Origin: CAZPRW01 sp964577805
GTDB taxonomy: Bacteria > Verrucomicrobiota > Verrucomicrobiia > Opitutales > JAIRKQ01
Length of the DNA stretch: 64,000 nucleotides
Direction of reading: 5' to 3'
Assembly (NCBI GenBank): GCA_964577805.1
Contig: CAZOAG010000001.1
Location: forward strand, 124,001-188,000
The first letter of the stretch is position 1. Every line of letters begins with the position of its first letter. A program made the translations under genes and the position numbers. This document shows, in pieces, positions 34,190 through 44,430 of the stretch. Under the pieces are notes generated by a model. The model worked only from the letters and a program-made list of their open reading frames with translations, was not told the DNA's origin and searched no databases.

Positions 34190-37100
34190 TGTCATCCACA
34201 TTTCTGGCGAAAAATGGAATTTTGTCCAATACTTTTTCTTGGAAGTCTTCGAAGTATAAATAAATCACTGGCAAAATGAACAATGTTATGATTTGAGATA
34301 CAATCAATCCTCCGACGATGGCCATTCCCAATGGACGTCTGGATGCTCCATCTGCTCCCCACCCTATAGCCAATGGTACATTTCCCATTAATGCCGCTAG
34401 CGTAGTCATCATGATAGGGCGGAAACGTTCTAGACATGCCGTATGGACAGCTTGTTCTTTGCTCATGCCTTCTTTTTGACGAGCAATCGCAAAATCGATC
34501 ATCAAAATACCATTCTTTTTGACAATACCTAATAGCATGAATAGTCCGACGAACCCATACAATGACAATTCCATCTTGAAAACCATCAATGTCAATAAAC
34601 CACCGACCATGGCAACGGGCAATGATGATAATACTGTCAATGGGTGAATATAACTTTCATACAAAATTCCTAAAATTATGTACATGACGAAAATTGCCAC
34701 TACTAACATGATCGCCATGCTCTTAAATGTTTCAGCAAATGTTTTCGCTTCTCCTTCTAGAGATCCAATAACTTGCGGCGGCACTATTGTTGATGCCAAT
34801 TTGTTGATAAATTGTGTAGCATCGCCAATAGGATAGTCTTGGTTAAGGTCAAAAAATATTGATACGGAGTTAAAATTATTAACGTGGTTTACAGATGTTG
34901 GACCGAGTGTTTCATAAACATTTGCGACGGTTTTGAATGGCAATAATTCATCATGTCTGCCATGAAAATACAATGTGTTTAAATCGGTGATATCATTGCG
35001 TAACGCATCATCAGACTCTACAATTACCTTATATTGCCGTGTTCCGGTCTTTATTTGATAACAATAATTTTCTGAATATGCTTGTTTTAACATGTTTTCT
35101 ATATCATAAGGAGTGACACCATATCGATATGCTTGATCTCTTAAATAATCTATCGATAATTGCGGGTTTTTTATGTACAGATCAGTAGATATTGATGCGA
35201 AACCAGGATTTTTACGCATTTCAGCGACCATTTTATTGGCACAGTCATATACTTCCTCTGCGTTGACACCTGACAGTATATATGTATACTTTCCTTGATT
35301 TGTGCTAATTGCACCGGTGCTTATTGATAGGCTCGGAATTGAATGAACAATACTCAATACACCTGGTATTGCATATAGATCGCGAGAGACTTGGTTGGAT
35401 ATCTCTTGAATAGTAGGGCGTTTCCCTTCTTTCAAAGTTGCGACAGCAATCCCTTGATTGCTAGTGAACATACCACTAATGCCAGTTACTGATATTACAC
35501 TTTCAATGTAAGGATTTTTCTTCATTTTATCAATGATAGCATTTTTATATTCTCGCATTTGAGAAGGAGATGTCCCTTCTTCTGCTATAAAAAATCCATT
35601 CAATATACCGCTATCTCCTTCAGGAAGGAATGTTTTTGGTAATGCTACAAATGACCAAAATGTGCCTATCAAGCTAATGACCCATATCATAACAGATGAT
35701 CTTTTGTGAGCTATGCACCAGTCGAGAGCCTTACTATACAATTTCAAACATTTATGTTCTAGGTTGTGAGATGCTATTTCTAGTTTTGTTTTGTTTTCCT
35801 TCTTTATAGGTTTTAACATTCTTGCGCACATCATTGGTGTTAATGTCAATGATACAATACCAGATGCTAATATAGCAACAACAATGGTTATTGAAAATTC
35901 TCTAAATACACGACCGATTTGTCCGGACATGAAAACCAACGGAATGAATACTGCAGCCAACGACAATGTCATCGAAATAATGGAGAAACTAATTTCTTTT
36001 GCTCCTTCGATCGATGCTTTTAATGGGCTTTCGCCAAAATCTTCCATTCGTCGTATCATGTTTTCGAGGAAGACTATGGCGTCATCTACCAATAGTCCGA
36101 TGGACAATGTTAATGCCATTAATGATAAATTGTCTATGCTGTAATTAAGACATCGCATGACAATAAATGTTATTAACAGTGATAATGGCAGTGCTACAAT
36201 TGGAATAAATGTTTCTCTGAAACGGCCTAAAAATAAAAATATTACACCTATGACGAGAATAAATGCTATGACTAATGTCATTTTGACATCATCTACTGAC
36301 TCTTTGATAGAAACGGAACGATCGTACATCTTTATCATTTCTATTGATGCAGGAATTTGTTTTTTGAAAACAGGTAATAATTCATCAATTTGTTTAGCTA
36401 ATGATATTGCATTAGCACCTGCTGCACGTGTTACGGCGATAATTACTGTGCTTTCAGAAGGTTCCTTAATCAATTCTTTGTTATAAAAGCTTGCAGACAA
36501 ATCATCTGATTCCAATTTGTCGATACAATCAGCAATGTCTTTTAAATAAATAGGCGTGCCGTTTTTGTAAGCAACAGTCAAATTTAGATAATCACTGGCT
36601 CGTGATAATTGACCATTTGGTTTAATTACTAATGATTTGGTAGATCCTTTTAATTGTCCTGCAGCAAGCGATACAGTTCCTGCCTGAACAGCCTTAGTTA
36701 CATCATCAATTGTAATCCCTTTATTGTGCAGTTTTTCATTGTTTACAAGAATTTTTACCGCTCTTGGAACTCCATAAACATTAGCTTCTGACACACCATC
36801 TAATATGCTTATACGTTGTGCGATTTCATCAGATGCGTAGTCGTATAAATCGCCTTTGGTCATTGTTGCACTATTTAGAACCAAGTAATAAATCGGCTGA
36901 CTGTTTGGGTCAGTTTTTGTAAATACTGGAGGGGATGGCATATCAACTGGCAAGTTTCCAGTAGCACGTGTGATTGCAGATTGTACGTCCGTAGCAGCGC
37001 CATCAATGTTTTTATTCAATGAAAATTGTAAAACAATTCTGGTTGATCCCTGCATACTACTAGATGTTACCATTTCGAGTCCTTGTATTTTCATGAACTC

Positions 37101-37310
37101 TTTTTCTAATGGTGATGCAACACTAGCTGCCATTGTTGCAGGGTCCATGCCTGGAAATGATGCCATTACTTGAATGACAGGATAATCTACAGCTGGTAAA
37201 TCGCTAACTGGCATAGACCGGTAACTGAAAATTCCACCAACTGCTAATATCAACGTTAGCAAAATTGTCATTACTGGCCGTCTAATGAAGGTCTCGGATA
37301 TGCTTTCCAT
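34179..37310 (-). CDS. RND efflux transporter, HAE1 family (AcrB/MdtBC-like)
   Basis: The inner-membrane pump of a tripartite system: it uses the proton gradient to export drugs, bile salts or other amphipathic compounds. The 1043 residues carry twelve membrane segments and two large periplasmic loops. The N-terminus 'ISETFIRRPVMTILLTL' is typical. The proton-relay Asp pair is in 'LSIGLLVDDAIVFLENM' (about 400-416). The porter domains are full size. It lies in an operon in the order TolC-like, MFP, RND, regulator (gaps of 20, 6 and an 11-base overlap). The substrate cannot be read from sequence. Confidence 0.96.
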   Translation of the reverse strand: MESISETFIRRPVMTILLTLILAVGGIFSYRSMPVSDLPAVDYPVIQVMASFPGMDPATMAASVASPLEKEFMKIQGLEMVTSSSMQGSTRIVLQFSLNKNIDGAATDVQSAITRATGNLPVDMPSPPVFTKTDPNSQPIYYLVLNSATMTKGDLYDYASDEIAQRISILDGVSEANVYGVPRAVKILVNNEKLHNKGITIDDVTKAVQAGTVSLAAGQLKGSTKSLVIKPNGQLSRASDYLNLTVAYKNGTPIYLKDIADCIDKLESDDLSASFYNKELIKEPSESTVIIAVTRAAGANAISLAKQIDELLPVFKKQIPASIEMIKMYDRSVSIKESVDDVKMTLVIAFILVIGVIFLFLGRFRETFIPIVALPLSLLITFIVMRCLNYSIDNLSLMALTLSIGLLVDDAIVFLENMIRRMEDFGESPLKASIEGAKEISFSIISMTLSLAAVFIPLVFMSGQIGRVFREFSITIVVAILASGIVSLTLTPMMCARMLKPIKKENKTKLEIASHNLEHKCLKLYSKALDWCIAHKRSSVMIWVISLIGTFWSFVALPKTFLPEGDSGILNGFFIAEEGTSPSQMREYKNAIIDKMKKNPYIESVISVTGISGMFTSNQGIAVATLKEGKRPTIQEISNQVSRDLYAIPGVLSIVHSIPSLSISTGAISTNQGKYTYILSGVNAEEVYDCANKMVAEMRKNPGFASISTDLYIKNPQLSIDYLRDQAYRYGVTPYDIENMLKQAYSENYCYQIKTGTRQYKVIVESDDALRNDITDLNTLYFHGRHDELLPFKTVANVYETLGPTSVNHVNNFNSVSIFFDLNQDYPIGDATQFINKLASTIVPPQVIGSLEGEAKTFAETFKSMAIMLVVAIFVMYIILGILYESYIHPLTVLSSLPVAMVGGLLTLMVFKMELSLYGFVGLFMLLGIVKKNGILMIDFAIARQKEGMSKEQAVHTACLERFRPIMMTTLAALMGNVPLAIGWGADGASRRPLGMAIVGGLIVSQIITLFILPVIYLYFEDFQEKVLDKIPFFARNVDDNVA

Positions 37311-37316
37311 TGTTTT

Positions 37317-38543
37317 TTACTTTGTTGGGTTTTTCTCTGCTGATATTTTATTTTGGTCGATGCTTTTCTTGAACACACCGGTATTTGTGTCTGGCATCTC
37401 CGTTACTTTTGCTCCTGGAGCTAACATCAATTGTCCACGTTGAACGATTAAATCACCGTCATTCAGACCATTATTGATCACTATCATATCACCATGAATC
37501 TGTCCAATCTCAACTGGCCTGATATCAACAGATTTATCTTCTTTAATTACAAAAACATAACGACCAGACTGCCCAATTTTAACTGCTTCAGACGGAATCA
37601 GAATCGCATCATTCATCATGTTGAGCAGTACACGAACTTTTACAGATTGCCCTGTCCAGAATTTATGATCCTTATTGTCCATTGTCGCTCTCAGAACAAT
37701 ATTACCTGTCTGAGCATTAATAGCGTTTGTTGCAACGGTCAACTTTGCATTACCTACAATTGATTGATCGGCCAAAGATGAAATCTCTACATTCAATTGA
37801 TTGTTGTTTTGGGCGAAAAATTTTTGTAAATTGTAATAATGGTTTTCTGACACAGAAAATTCAATTTTCAATGTATCGACATCATCTATTATTACAAGAG
37901 CATCGTTATTTAATGCAGTAACGATGTTGCCTTGATCAATGACATACGATGTTGTGCCATCATCAACCCGGGATGTGATCCCTGCAAATCCGTTTATTGG
38001 TGATGTTATCGAACAATGTTCAAGATCGATTTTTGCTTTTTTTACATGTGCTTCTGCGGCATTTACACGGGCGATATCTTGTTCAACCTGTGCTTCATAT
38101 GCTTCATATTGTTGTTGTGAAATATAGTTTTGTGGCAACAATGATTTTGAACGTTCTAATTGAGCACTATCGATCTTTAATTGTGCCCTAGCTGTATTTA
38201 ATTCAGCTTCTGCCGACTGTAATGCAGCAGAGTACGTCCTGCTATCTATTTCGAATAAAACATCACCAGCTGATACGTGTTGTCCTTGTTGTACATGGAC
38301 ATGAGTGACCTCTCCACTTACTTGTGGGATGATTTTTACAGTTTCATTGGATATACAATGTCCTATTGCATCAACGAACAATGGGACATCACACGTTGTG
38401 ACCTTTGTTGACACAACTGCTACAGGTGGCCGTACTTGTTGTGGTTTTTTCTTGCCAGATTTTAATGCCAGTGATGCTGCCCACAAAATGGCAACAATTC
38501 CTGTTATTGTTACTAATGATTTTAACGAAAAAAATTTTTTCAT
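37317..38543 (-). CDS. RND efflux periplasmic adaptor (membrane fusion protein)
   Basis: Links the pump to the outer-membrane channel. The 408 residues have an N-terminal membrane anchor (about 7-28; 'LVTITGIVAILWAA'), a barrel-sandwich lipoyl half starting 'HVHVQQGQHVSAGDVLFEID', a helical hairpin (about 105-165), the second lipoyl half, a beta barrel and a membrane-proximal domain. No lipobox is present, so the anchor is a transmembrane helix as in MdtA rather than lipid as in AcrA. It is 6 bases before the pump gene and 20 bases after the TolC-like gene. Confidence 0.94.
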   Translation of the reverse strand: MKKFFSLKSLVTITGIVAILWAASLALKSGKKKPQQVRPPVAVVSTKVTTCDVPLFVDAIGHCISNETVKIIPQVSGEVTHVHVQQGQHVSAGDVLFEIDSRTYSAALQSAEAELNTARAQLKIDSAQLERSKSLLPQNYISQQQYEAYEAQVEQDIARVNAAEAHVKKAKIDLEHCSITSPINGFAGITSRVDDGTTSYVIDQGNIVTALNNDALVIIDDVDTLKIEFSVSENHYYNLQKFFAQNNNQLNVEISSLADQSIVGNAKLTVATNAINAQTGNIVLRATMDNKDHKFWTGQSVKVRVLLNMMNDAILIPSEAVKIGQSGRYVFVIKEDKSVDIRPVEIGQIHGDMIVINNGLNDGDLIVQRGQLMLAPGAKVTEMPDTNTGVFKKSIDQNKISAEKNPTK

Positions 38544-38563
38544 ATTGTTATATAAATTAAATG

Positions 38564-39973
38564 TTAATTTTTATAATCGAAATTGATTATTCCTAATGCA
38601 TATGCTAAATCAACAATTGACAACGAAAGGTTGTTTTTGGAACTTATGGTTTGGTTGCGTGCGATTGCCAATTGATTTTGAGCAGTCATTAAATCATTAA
38701 ATGATGATAACCCATTTTTATATGCAATAACGACAGAATCGAATGATTCTTGTGCTGCTTGTTCGTAGTTTCTAGCTGCATTAAGTTCTTTTAATGCTGA
38801 TTTGAACGTATGATAATTTGACCACACATCTGATGCGATGTCCAATGACAATTGTTTGAGTTCATACTCTGCTTGTCGTGCACGTGCACGTGCTTCTGCT
38901 ATTTCATAAATATTATTGAAACCATCGAACAATTTCCACTGCAATGTGGCATATATATTGAAATTGTCATAATTGCCAGATTGATGATGATAATGTGTTT
39001 TATTTCCGTTGCCGCCTATTACCAATTCTGGCAAAAGTTTTGATGTGCTAACTTTTACAGAATCTTTCTTGGATTGCACTATAGAATGTTGAGACATTAA
39101 GTCTTGCCGTGTTTGTAATGCTCCAATGATCAATTCATTAATATTGACGTCAAAATCATTTATGTCGGAATAATCACCACTGCGCTGTATTTGGAAATCA
39201 TTTGATACTGATATTCCGACAGTTTTTGCTAATTGTGCGCGTGCTGATTCCAATTTAGCGTATGTATTTTCAAGATCATATTCTGCTTTTGTTTTATTAG
39301 CTTTTGCTTGCAAGTAGTCTTGAACATTTGATAGCCCTGATTGATGTCTGACGAATGCTGCATCATATGCTACTAACGCATCCTCAAGATTGCGTTGACT
39401 TGCTTCGATTGCGTTTTCTGCAGAATCCAACATGAAGTATTTTGTTTGTACTTCATGAGCTAGTTTTTGCAATTCTCTATTGTGCTGATAATTTGCTGAG
39501 TATAAAAGTTGTTTTGCTGCATCAGCATGTTTTTTATGACCTCCAAATTGAAACAATGAATATTGCAGTTCTACTGCTGGATAAAATGTCGTCGCAAGAC
39601 TCCTGTTCGCAGGAGTGTTTTGTTCTGTACGTGCTGCTGTTCCAGAAACTACGATATTTGGGAAAAATATACTATTGGCTTGTCCGCTTTGAGCAGCAGC
39701 AATTTTTGCAGATTGCCATGTTCGTTGAGTCGATGGGCTATTTTCAAAAGCAAGGTTAATCAGCATTGGTAAATCTGCCTTCTCGCCATTCAATATAGAC
39801 GCTGAATTATCGGAATTTAACAATTTGTCGCATTGTTTTTGTTTTGCATTTATTTCTTTTGATGGTGGTGTCCAAAATTGAGTGCTCGTTTTGGATACAG
39901 AAGTGTCGATTTCAGCGCATCCCACACAAAACACACCCACTAATGAATAAATCACAGATTTGTAAAGCGACAT
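38564..39973 (-). CDS. Outer-membrane efflux channel lipoprotein (OprM/TolC family)
   Basis: The exit duct of the RND pump. An 'VFCVGC' lipobox near residue 19 makes it an OprM-like lipoprotein processed by LspA, which is encoded in this window. Two related outer-membrane efflux repeats (about 60-260 and 270-465) hold the helix-strand-helix units. I start at ATG 39973 ('MSLYKSVIYS'), which leaves a normal lipoprotein signal; an in-frame ATG at 39994 is possible. First gene of the operon, so the promoter should lie between 39974 and 40074, opposite to kdsD. Confidence 0.93.
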   Translation of the reverse strand: MSLYKSVIYSLVGVFCVGCAEIDTSVSKTSTQFWTPPSKEINAKQKQCDKLLNSDNSASILNGEKADLPMLINLAFENSPSTQRTWQSAKIAAAQSGQANSIFFPNIVVSGTAARTEQNTPANRSLATTFYPAVELQYSLFQFGGHKKHADAAKQLLYSANYQHNRELQKLAHEVQTKYFMLDSAENAIEASQRNLEDALVAYDAAFVRHQSGLSNVQDYLQAKANKTKAEYDLENTYAKLESARAQLAKTVGISVSNDFQIQRSGDYSDINDFDVNINELIIGALQTRQDLMSQHSIVQSKKDSVKVSTSKLLPELVIGGNGNKTHYHHQSGNYDNFNIYATLQWKLFDGFNNIYEIAEARARARQAEYELKQLSLDIASDVWSNYHTFKSALKELNAARNYEQAAQESFDSVVIAYKNGLSSFNDLMTAQNQLAIARNQTISSKNNLSLSIVDLAYALGIINFDYKN

Positions 39974-40074
39974 CAACTTACAATTACTATCCATCGTTTG
40001 TTTATACTATGTGTTGTTAGCATATAAAAATCAATTGACAAGTAAATATTTTTATATTGCTATTGTGGCAGTTT

Positions 40075-41052
40075 ATGTCTGCCAAATTGAGTGCCGCCAG
40101 AAATTTGTTGATTGCGGAAAGTGATGCTATTAGGCTTTTATCGGAAAATATTGGTGATGAGTTTGAAAGAGCTGTAGAGATATTATTACGCGATAAGGGG
40201 AAGACTGTTGTTTGTGGAATGGGAAAGTCTGGTCATGTTGCACGGAAGATTGCAGCAACATTTTCTAGCACTGGACACCAAGCAGTGTTTTTGCATCCAG
40301 CTGAAGGTGCACATGGAGATTTAGGTGTCTATTCTGCCGGTGATACAACAATATTGATTTCCAAAAGCGGGACTACTGATGAAATATTATGTCTGATTCC
40401 GACATTAAAAAAGTTCGAGTCTAAAATTATAGCGATTGTTGGGAACCGGTTATCCCCTATTGCAGAAGCTGCCAATGTTGTTATTGACATTTCTTTTGCT
40501 CGTGAAGCGGACCCATTGCAAATTGTTCCCACAACAAGTTCTACAGTAAGTCTTGCTGTAGGTGATGCATTGGCGGCAGAATTAATGGCGCGACGGTCAT
40601 TTACGAAAGATAATTTTGCTGTTTTTCATCCCGCTGGCCAATTAGGAAGAAATTTATTATTACGTGTATCTGATGTTATGTCATTTCGGTCGGAGTGTGC
40701 TATTGTGACGCCTAATTCTTCTTTGCGTGATGTTGTTATTGCTATGACTAATTATCCATTGGGTGCTGCATTGGTTCTAGGTGAAGATGGTGCTTTGAAC
40801 GGTATTATTACAGAAGGCGATATTCGTCGGGCATTAACAAACAATATGCAGATTGATGTGGCATTAGCCAAGGATGTGATGACAGCGTCTCCAAAATATG
40901 TTTACGATGATGATTTTGTGGGTGATGCTGTAAAGCTTATGGAGTCTGGAAATTCCCAGATATCCGTCCTCCCGGTCGTATCAAGAAGACAAATTAATGG
41001 TCGTAATTGCGCAGTGGGATTATTAAGGTTGCATGACACATATCGTCATTAA
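40075..41052 (+). CDS. kdsD: Arabinose-5-phosphate isomerase (KdsD/KpsF)
   Basis: Converts ribulose 5-phosphate to arabinose 5-phosphate, the first step to Kdo of LPS. It links to RpiB's product. A SIS domain (about 35-170, with 'GMGKSGHVARKIAATFSSTG' and 'SKSGTTDE') is followed by two CBS repeats (about 200-325). I start at ATG 40075 ('MSAKLSAARN'); a TTG at 40057 is also open. With hldD (45.9 kb) it shows that LPS inner core is made. No kdsC follows, so it is not in the usual Kdo cluster. Confidence 0.95.
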   Translation: MSAKLSAARNLLIAESDAIRLLSENIGDEFERAVEILLRDKGKTVVCGMGKSGHVARKIAATFSSTGHQAVFLHPAEGAHGDLGVYSAGDTTILISKSGTTDEILCLIPTLKKFESKIIAIVGNRLSPIAEAANVVIDISFAREADPLQIVPTTSSTVSLAVGDALAAELMARRSFTKDNFAVFHPAGQLGRNLLLRVSDVMSFRSECAIVTPNSSLRDVVIAMTNYPLGAALVLGEDGALNGIITEGDIRRALTNNMQIDVALAKDVMTASPKYVYDDDFVGDAVKLMESGNSQISVLPVVSRRQINGRNCAVGLLRLHDTYRH

Positions 41053-41170
41053 TTGTTAATAACTTATGTGCGAGCTTGTTTTAGTGCAGGCTTTTGTTTG
41101 ATATTGACACATGCAAAACGAGCTTAGTAAACTCGCAAGACAAAAGCAACGAACGAGATTATTAACAATT
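41051..41170. repeat. 120-base element bounded by 12-bp inverted repeats
   Basis: AATTGTTAATAA (41051-41062) and TTATTAACAATT (41159-41170) are perfect inverted copies. Inside are further self-complementary parts: GCTTTTGT near 41090 with ACAAAAGC near 41140, and 'GAGCTTGTTTT' near 41073 with 'AAAACGAGCT' near 41115. It begins right after the kdsD stop codon. It could be a miniature inverted-repeat element, a structured RNA or an elaborate transcription end. Confidence 0.5.
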
Positions 41171-41289
41171 TATGGCATAATCTTAACTATGATCGCATAG
41201 ATAGAAATATTGCTGAGCATCATACTATAGAAAAGAGTTATACGTGTCTGCGTAAAAACAAACATCATATTGCTTAAAAACATCGCCCA

Positions 41290-42486
41290 TCAAATCTTTT
41301 CTAACACTGCGATGTTTTCTATATGCCTTGTTTGAGGAAACATATCGACTGGTTGCATTTCCGTTATTTTATATTTTTTTGACAATAGTTTTATATCGCG
41401 CGCTTGTGTGTCTGGTGCGCATGAAATATATATAATTTTTTTAGGAGAAAATGACAATAATTGATAAATGAATGATTCGCTACATCCTGCTCTTGGTGGA
41501 TCTATAATTACTGAAGTATAGTTACCAGGGAAATTAATGTTTTGGAATATATTTTCTGCTATACCGCTGATAAATTTAGCGTTTGATATATTATTTTGTG
41601 TGGCATTATGATTTGCAAATTTTACTGATGTTTCACTGATTTCAATTCCTATAACTTCTTTAAAATTACGAGCTGAACAAATTCCAAATACCCCTACTCC
41701 GCAATATGCATCAATCAAATATGGTGTTCCATTTGCAGACTTTATAACGAAATCAATCATGTGTGGAAGTGCATACGGATTGTTTTGAAAAAATTCTCCT
41801 GCACAAAATGAAAATTTATATCCACAGACTTCTGTTGTTACGTATGCTTTATGATCAGTTACGATTTCGCCATCAATATCTCGTATTAACATTGTTCCAC
41901 CACGTTTCCGTTGAGAACTATTATCTATTATTTTATTCCTTATATCGTTTAATGATTTATTAATATTTTTTGTTGCTAATGGACAATTTACGACATCGAT
42001 AATTTGCCGTTTCCCATCTTTTAAAAATCCTATTGGTGGTGCTTTTTTTTGGTAGTGAGGTGTTATTTTCGATCTATAGCCATATGGCATATTCCCGTGC
42101 AAACACGGATTAATATTTGTTTTTATGCCACCGATTCGTAACATTATGTCCTCTACATGATGTTGTTTTAATAATAACTGTGACTCATATGTCATATGTT
42201 GATATTGACATCCTCCGCACTGCGAAAACAACGGACATTGTGGATCTATTCGATCAGGAGATTTTTGTTTTACTTCTACTAAATCTGCTAATGAATAATT
42301 TTTGCAATTTTTGTATATTCGTGTGACGACAATTTCACCAATACAAACGAATGGTACCATGATTACCCAATTGTTGCATCGGCCAATTCCTAACCCTGTA
42401 TTTGTAACATCGACTATTGTTAGTTCTATTTCTTGATGATATTCAAATGGAACTGGTACAAAGTTTTTTGGTGCGATATCTTCCAC
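41290..42486 (-). CDS. TrmA/RlmD-type RNA uracil-5 methyltransferase
   Basis: Methylates C5 of uracil in 23S rRNA or tRNA with S-adenosylmethionine. A TRAM-like N-terminal domain (about 10-65) precedes the 4Fe-4S site 'CPLFSQCGGC' (about 83-92) with a fourth Cys in 'VVNCPLA' (about 161). Then comes the SAM-binding 'LIDAYCGVGVFG' and the catalytic Cys in 'YISCAPDTQARD'. The 398 residues match RlmD/RlmC in length. I cannot tell which uracil is modified. The gene is divergent from pntA and convergent with kdsD. Confidence 0.9.
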   Translation of the reverse strand: MEDIAPKNFVPVPFEYHQEIELTIVDVTNTGLGIGRCNNWVIMVPFVCIGEIVVTRIYKNCKNYSLADLVEVKQKSPDRIDPQCPLFSQCGGCQYQHMTYESQLLLKQHHVEDIMLRIGGIKTNINPCLHGNMPYGYRSKITPHYQKKAPPIGFLKDGKRQIIDVVNCPLATKNINKSLNDIRNKIIDNSSQRKRGGTMLIRDIDGEIVTDHKAYVTTEVCGYKFSFCAGEFFQNNPYALPHMIDFVIKSANGTPYLIDAYCGVGVFGICSARNFKEVIGIEISETSVKFANHNATQNNISNAKFISGIAENIFQNINFPGNYTSVIIDPPRAGCSESFIYQLLSFSPKKIIYISCAPDTQARDIKLLSKKYKITEMQPVDMFPQTRHIENIAVLEKI

Positions 42487-42621
42487 AAAACAACCCGATA
42501 GTTATACTGTACCTCTTTGCAAATGTTTTATGGAAAAAGCAAGATGTTAATTGTGTGTAAGACGATATTTGTACGATAAAAGTCATTGAAAACACGATTA
42601 TTTTGTTTTTGATAGAAAACC

Positions 42622-43716
42622 GTGCAAATAATTTTTCTTCCAAAAGAAACGTATAAATTTGAACGTCGTGCAGCAGCAACACCACGTTCTGTACAACAAT
42701 TAAAATCATTAGGATTAAAAATATATGTTCAGTCAGGAATAGGAAATAATATAGGGATTTCAGATTCTGCATACGTTGCTAGTGGTGCGGAAATTGTTAA
42801 ATCATTTTCAGAAGGTGCTCAAAATGCTGATATTATTATACGTGTCAAATGTTCCTCAGAAGATGACATATTGTGTATGAAGCAAGGATCATTTCATGTT
42901 AGTCTTTTCGATGCATCGCATAATGAAAATATTTTGAATGTGTTTAAAAAGAACAGTGTGCACGCTATTAGTCTTGAAATGGTTCCTCGGTCAAGTGTGG
43001 CACAAAAGTTCGATGTATTGAGCTCACAATCAAATTTGGCAGGTTATGCTGCTGTTCTCGCGTCTGCTAATCATATTGATAAAATTTTTCCTATGATGAT
43101 GACGCCGGCAGGAACAGTATCTCCTGTTAATGTGTTTGTGATAGGTGTTGGAGTTGCTGGATTACAAGCAATTGCAACTGCCAAACGTCTCGGTGCGCGC
43201 GTTGAAGCATTTGATACACGTCCTGAGGTAGAAGAACAAGTGCGATCCGTCGGTGCTAAATTTTTAAAGATTAATATTGGTGAAACGGGGCGTACGGAAC
43301 AAGGATATGCCAAAGAATTGACGCAAGAACAAATTGAAAAGCAACGTGCTGGAATGATTTCTGCATGTAAAAAAGCAGATATTGTTATTACAACTGCTAA
43401 AGTTTTTGGCAGAAAAGCTCCTGTATTGATTACACAAGAAATGCTAGAAAAAATAACGACAAAGACATTATTTGTTGATATGGCAGTGATGACTGGCGGA
43501 AATGTTGAGGGTTCTATTCCAGATAAATGCATTGAATATAATAGCAATATTTCGATACTAGGATTGTCCGAGCCAGAACAAGCAGTCGCTGGTACTGCTT
43601 CACAATTGTTTGCAGAGAATATGTATAATTTTATCAGTCATTTTTATAATAAGACGGAATCGGCTGTTATTTTTGATCGAAATGACGACATCATATCTCG
43701 TTGTTTAGTTGCGTAA
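42622..43716 (+). CDS. pntAA: NAD(P) transhydrogenase subunit alpha part 1 (domain I)
   Basis: The 364 residues cover only the NAD(H)-binding domain I of proton-translocating transhydrogenase. In many bacteria three genes encode the enzyme: this one, a short membrane alpha-2, and beta. The N-terminal 'PKETYKFERRAAATP' and the dinucleotide loop 'GVGVAGLQAIATAKRLGA' (about 172-190) are clear, as is the 'RPEVEEQVRSVGAKF' block. The other two subunits do not follow; rdgB does. The enzyme is only useful with them, so look elsewhere in the genome. The start is GTG 42622. A lone alanine-dehydrogenase-like protein is an alternative. Confidence 0.88.
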   Translation: MQIIFLPKETYKFERRAAATPRSVQQLKSLGLKIYVQSGIGNNIGISDSAYVASGAEIVKSFSEGAQNADIIIRVKCSSEDDILCMKQGSFHVSLFDASHNENILNVFKKNSVHAISLEMVPRSSVAQKFDVLSSQSNLAGYAAVLASANHIDKIFPMMMTPAGTVSPVNVFVIGVGVAGLQAIATAKRLGARVEAFDTRPEVEEQVRSVGAKFLKINIGETGRTEQGYAKELTQEQIEKQRAGMISACKKADIVITTAKVFGRKAPVLITQEMLEKITTKTLFVDMAVMTGGNVEGSIPDKCIEYNSNISILGLSEPEQAVAGTASQLFAENMYNFISHFYNKTESAVIFDRNDDIISRCLVA

Positions 43717-43733
43717 AATTTCATAATGTCGTT

Positions 43734-44333
43734 ATGAAAACATTTTTAATTGCGACAAGGAATCCTGGCAAGCTTGCAGAATTTAGAGCATTGTTGAGTG
43801 ATTTTGATTGCGAGATTATCTCAACGGCTGATATCGATGTTCCGGAAGTTGATGAGAATGGAGAAACATTTGATGAGAATGCTTTGATGAAAGCACGTTC
43901 TGCCAATCTTGTTGTGCAAGATAATGGATATTATGTTATTGGAGATGATTCTGGCTTGTGTGTTCATTCATTAAATAACCGGCCTGGAATTTATTCTGCT
44001 CGATATGCTCCAAATGGAGATTTTAAACTTGGGCGTTTGAAATTGCTTCATGAAATAGCTCTTTTAGAATCAGCTGATAGATCGGCGCATTTTACGTGTG
44101 CGATTGCGTTAATAGAGCCAAATGGTCGCAGTAATTCATTCGCTGGAAATGTTTATGGCAGAATTTCATTGGAAGAACGCGGTGAAAATGGCTTTGGTTA
44201 CGATAGTATTTTTATACCTAATGGATATGAGCATACATTTGGTGAGATGGATGCAGATTTTAAGGATACGATATCACATCGTGCAAAAGCATTTGAACAA
44301 TTAAAAGATTATTTATTAACTAATTGCGATTAA
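43734..44333 (+). CDS. rdgB: dITP/XTP pyrophosphatase
   Basis: Hydrolyses inosine and xanthosine triphosphates to keep them out of DNA. The Ham1-fold is complete in about 199 residues: 'ATRNPGKLAEF' at the N-terminus, 'DDSGLCVHSLNNRPG' in the middle and 'ISHRAKAFEQL' at the end, all characteristic. I start at ATG 43734 ('MKTFLIATRN'), 17 bases past pntA; the frame is open 11 codons further upstream, inside pntA. It is probably cotranscribed with pntA. Confidence 0.96.
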   Translation: MKTFLIATRNPGKLAEFRALLSDFDCEIISTADIDVPEVDENGETFDENALMKARSANLVVQDNGYYVIGDDSGLCVHSLNNRPGIYSARYAPNGDFKLGRLKLLHEIALLESADRSAHFTCAIALIEPNGRSNSFAGNVYGRISLEERGENGFGYDSIFIPNGYEHTFGEMDADFKDTISHRAKAFEQLKDYLLTNCD

Positions 44334-44430
44334 TTGTTCTTCTGTATTCCGGTTTTAAAATTTAGTATTTTTAAGATAAGTTAATAAAAAATTCTTTACA
44401 AAGGATCAAAAACTGCATTACTGCAACGAT

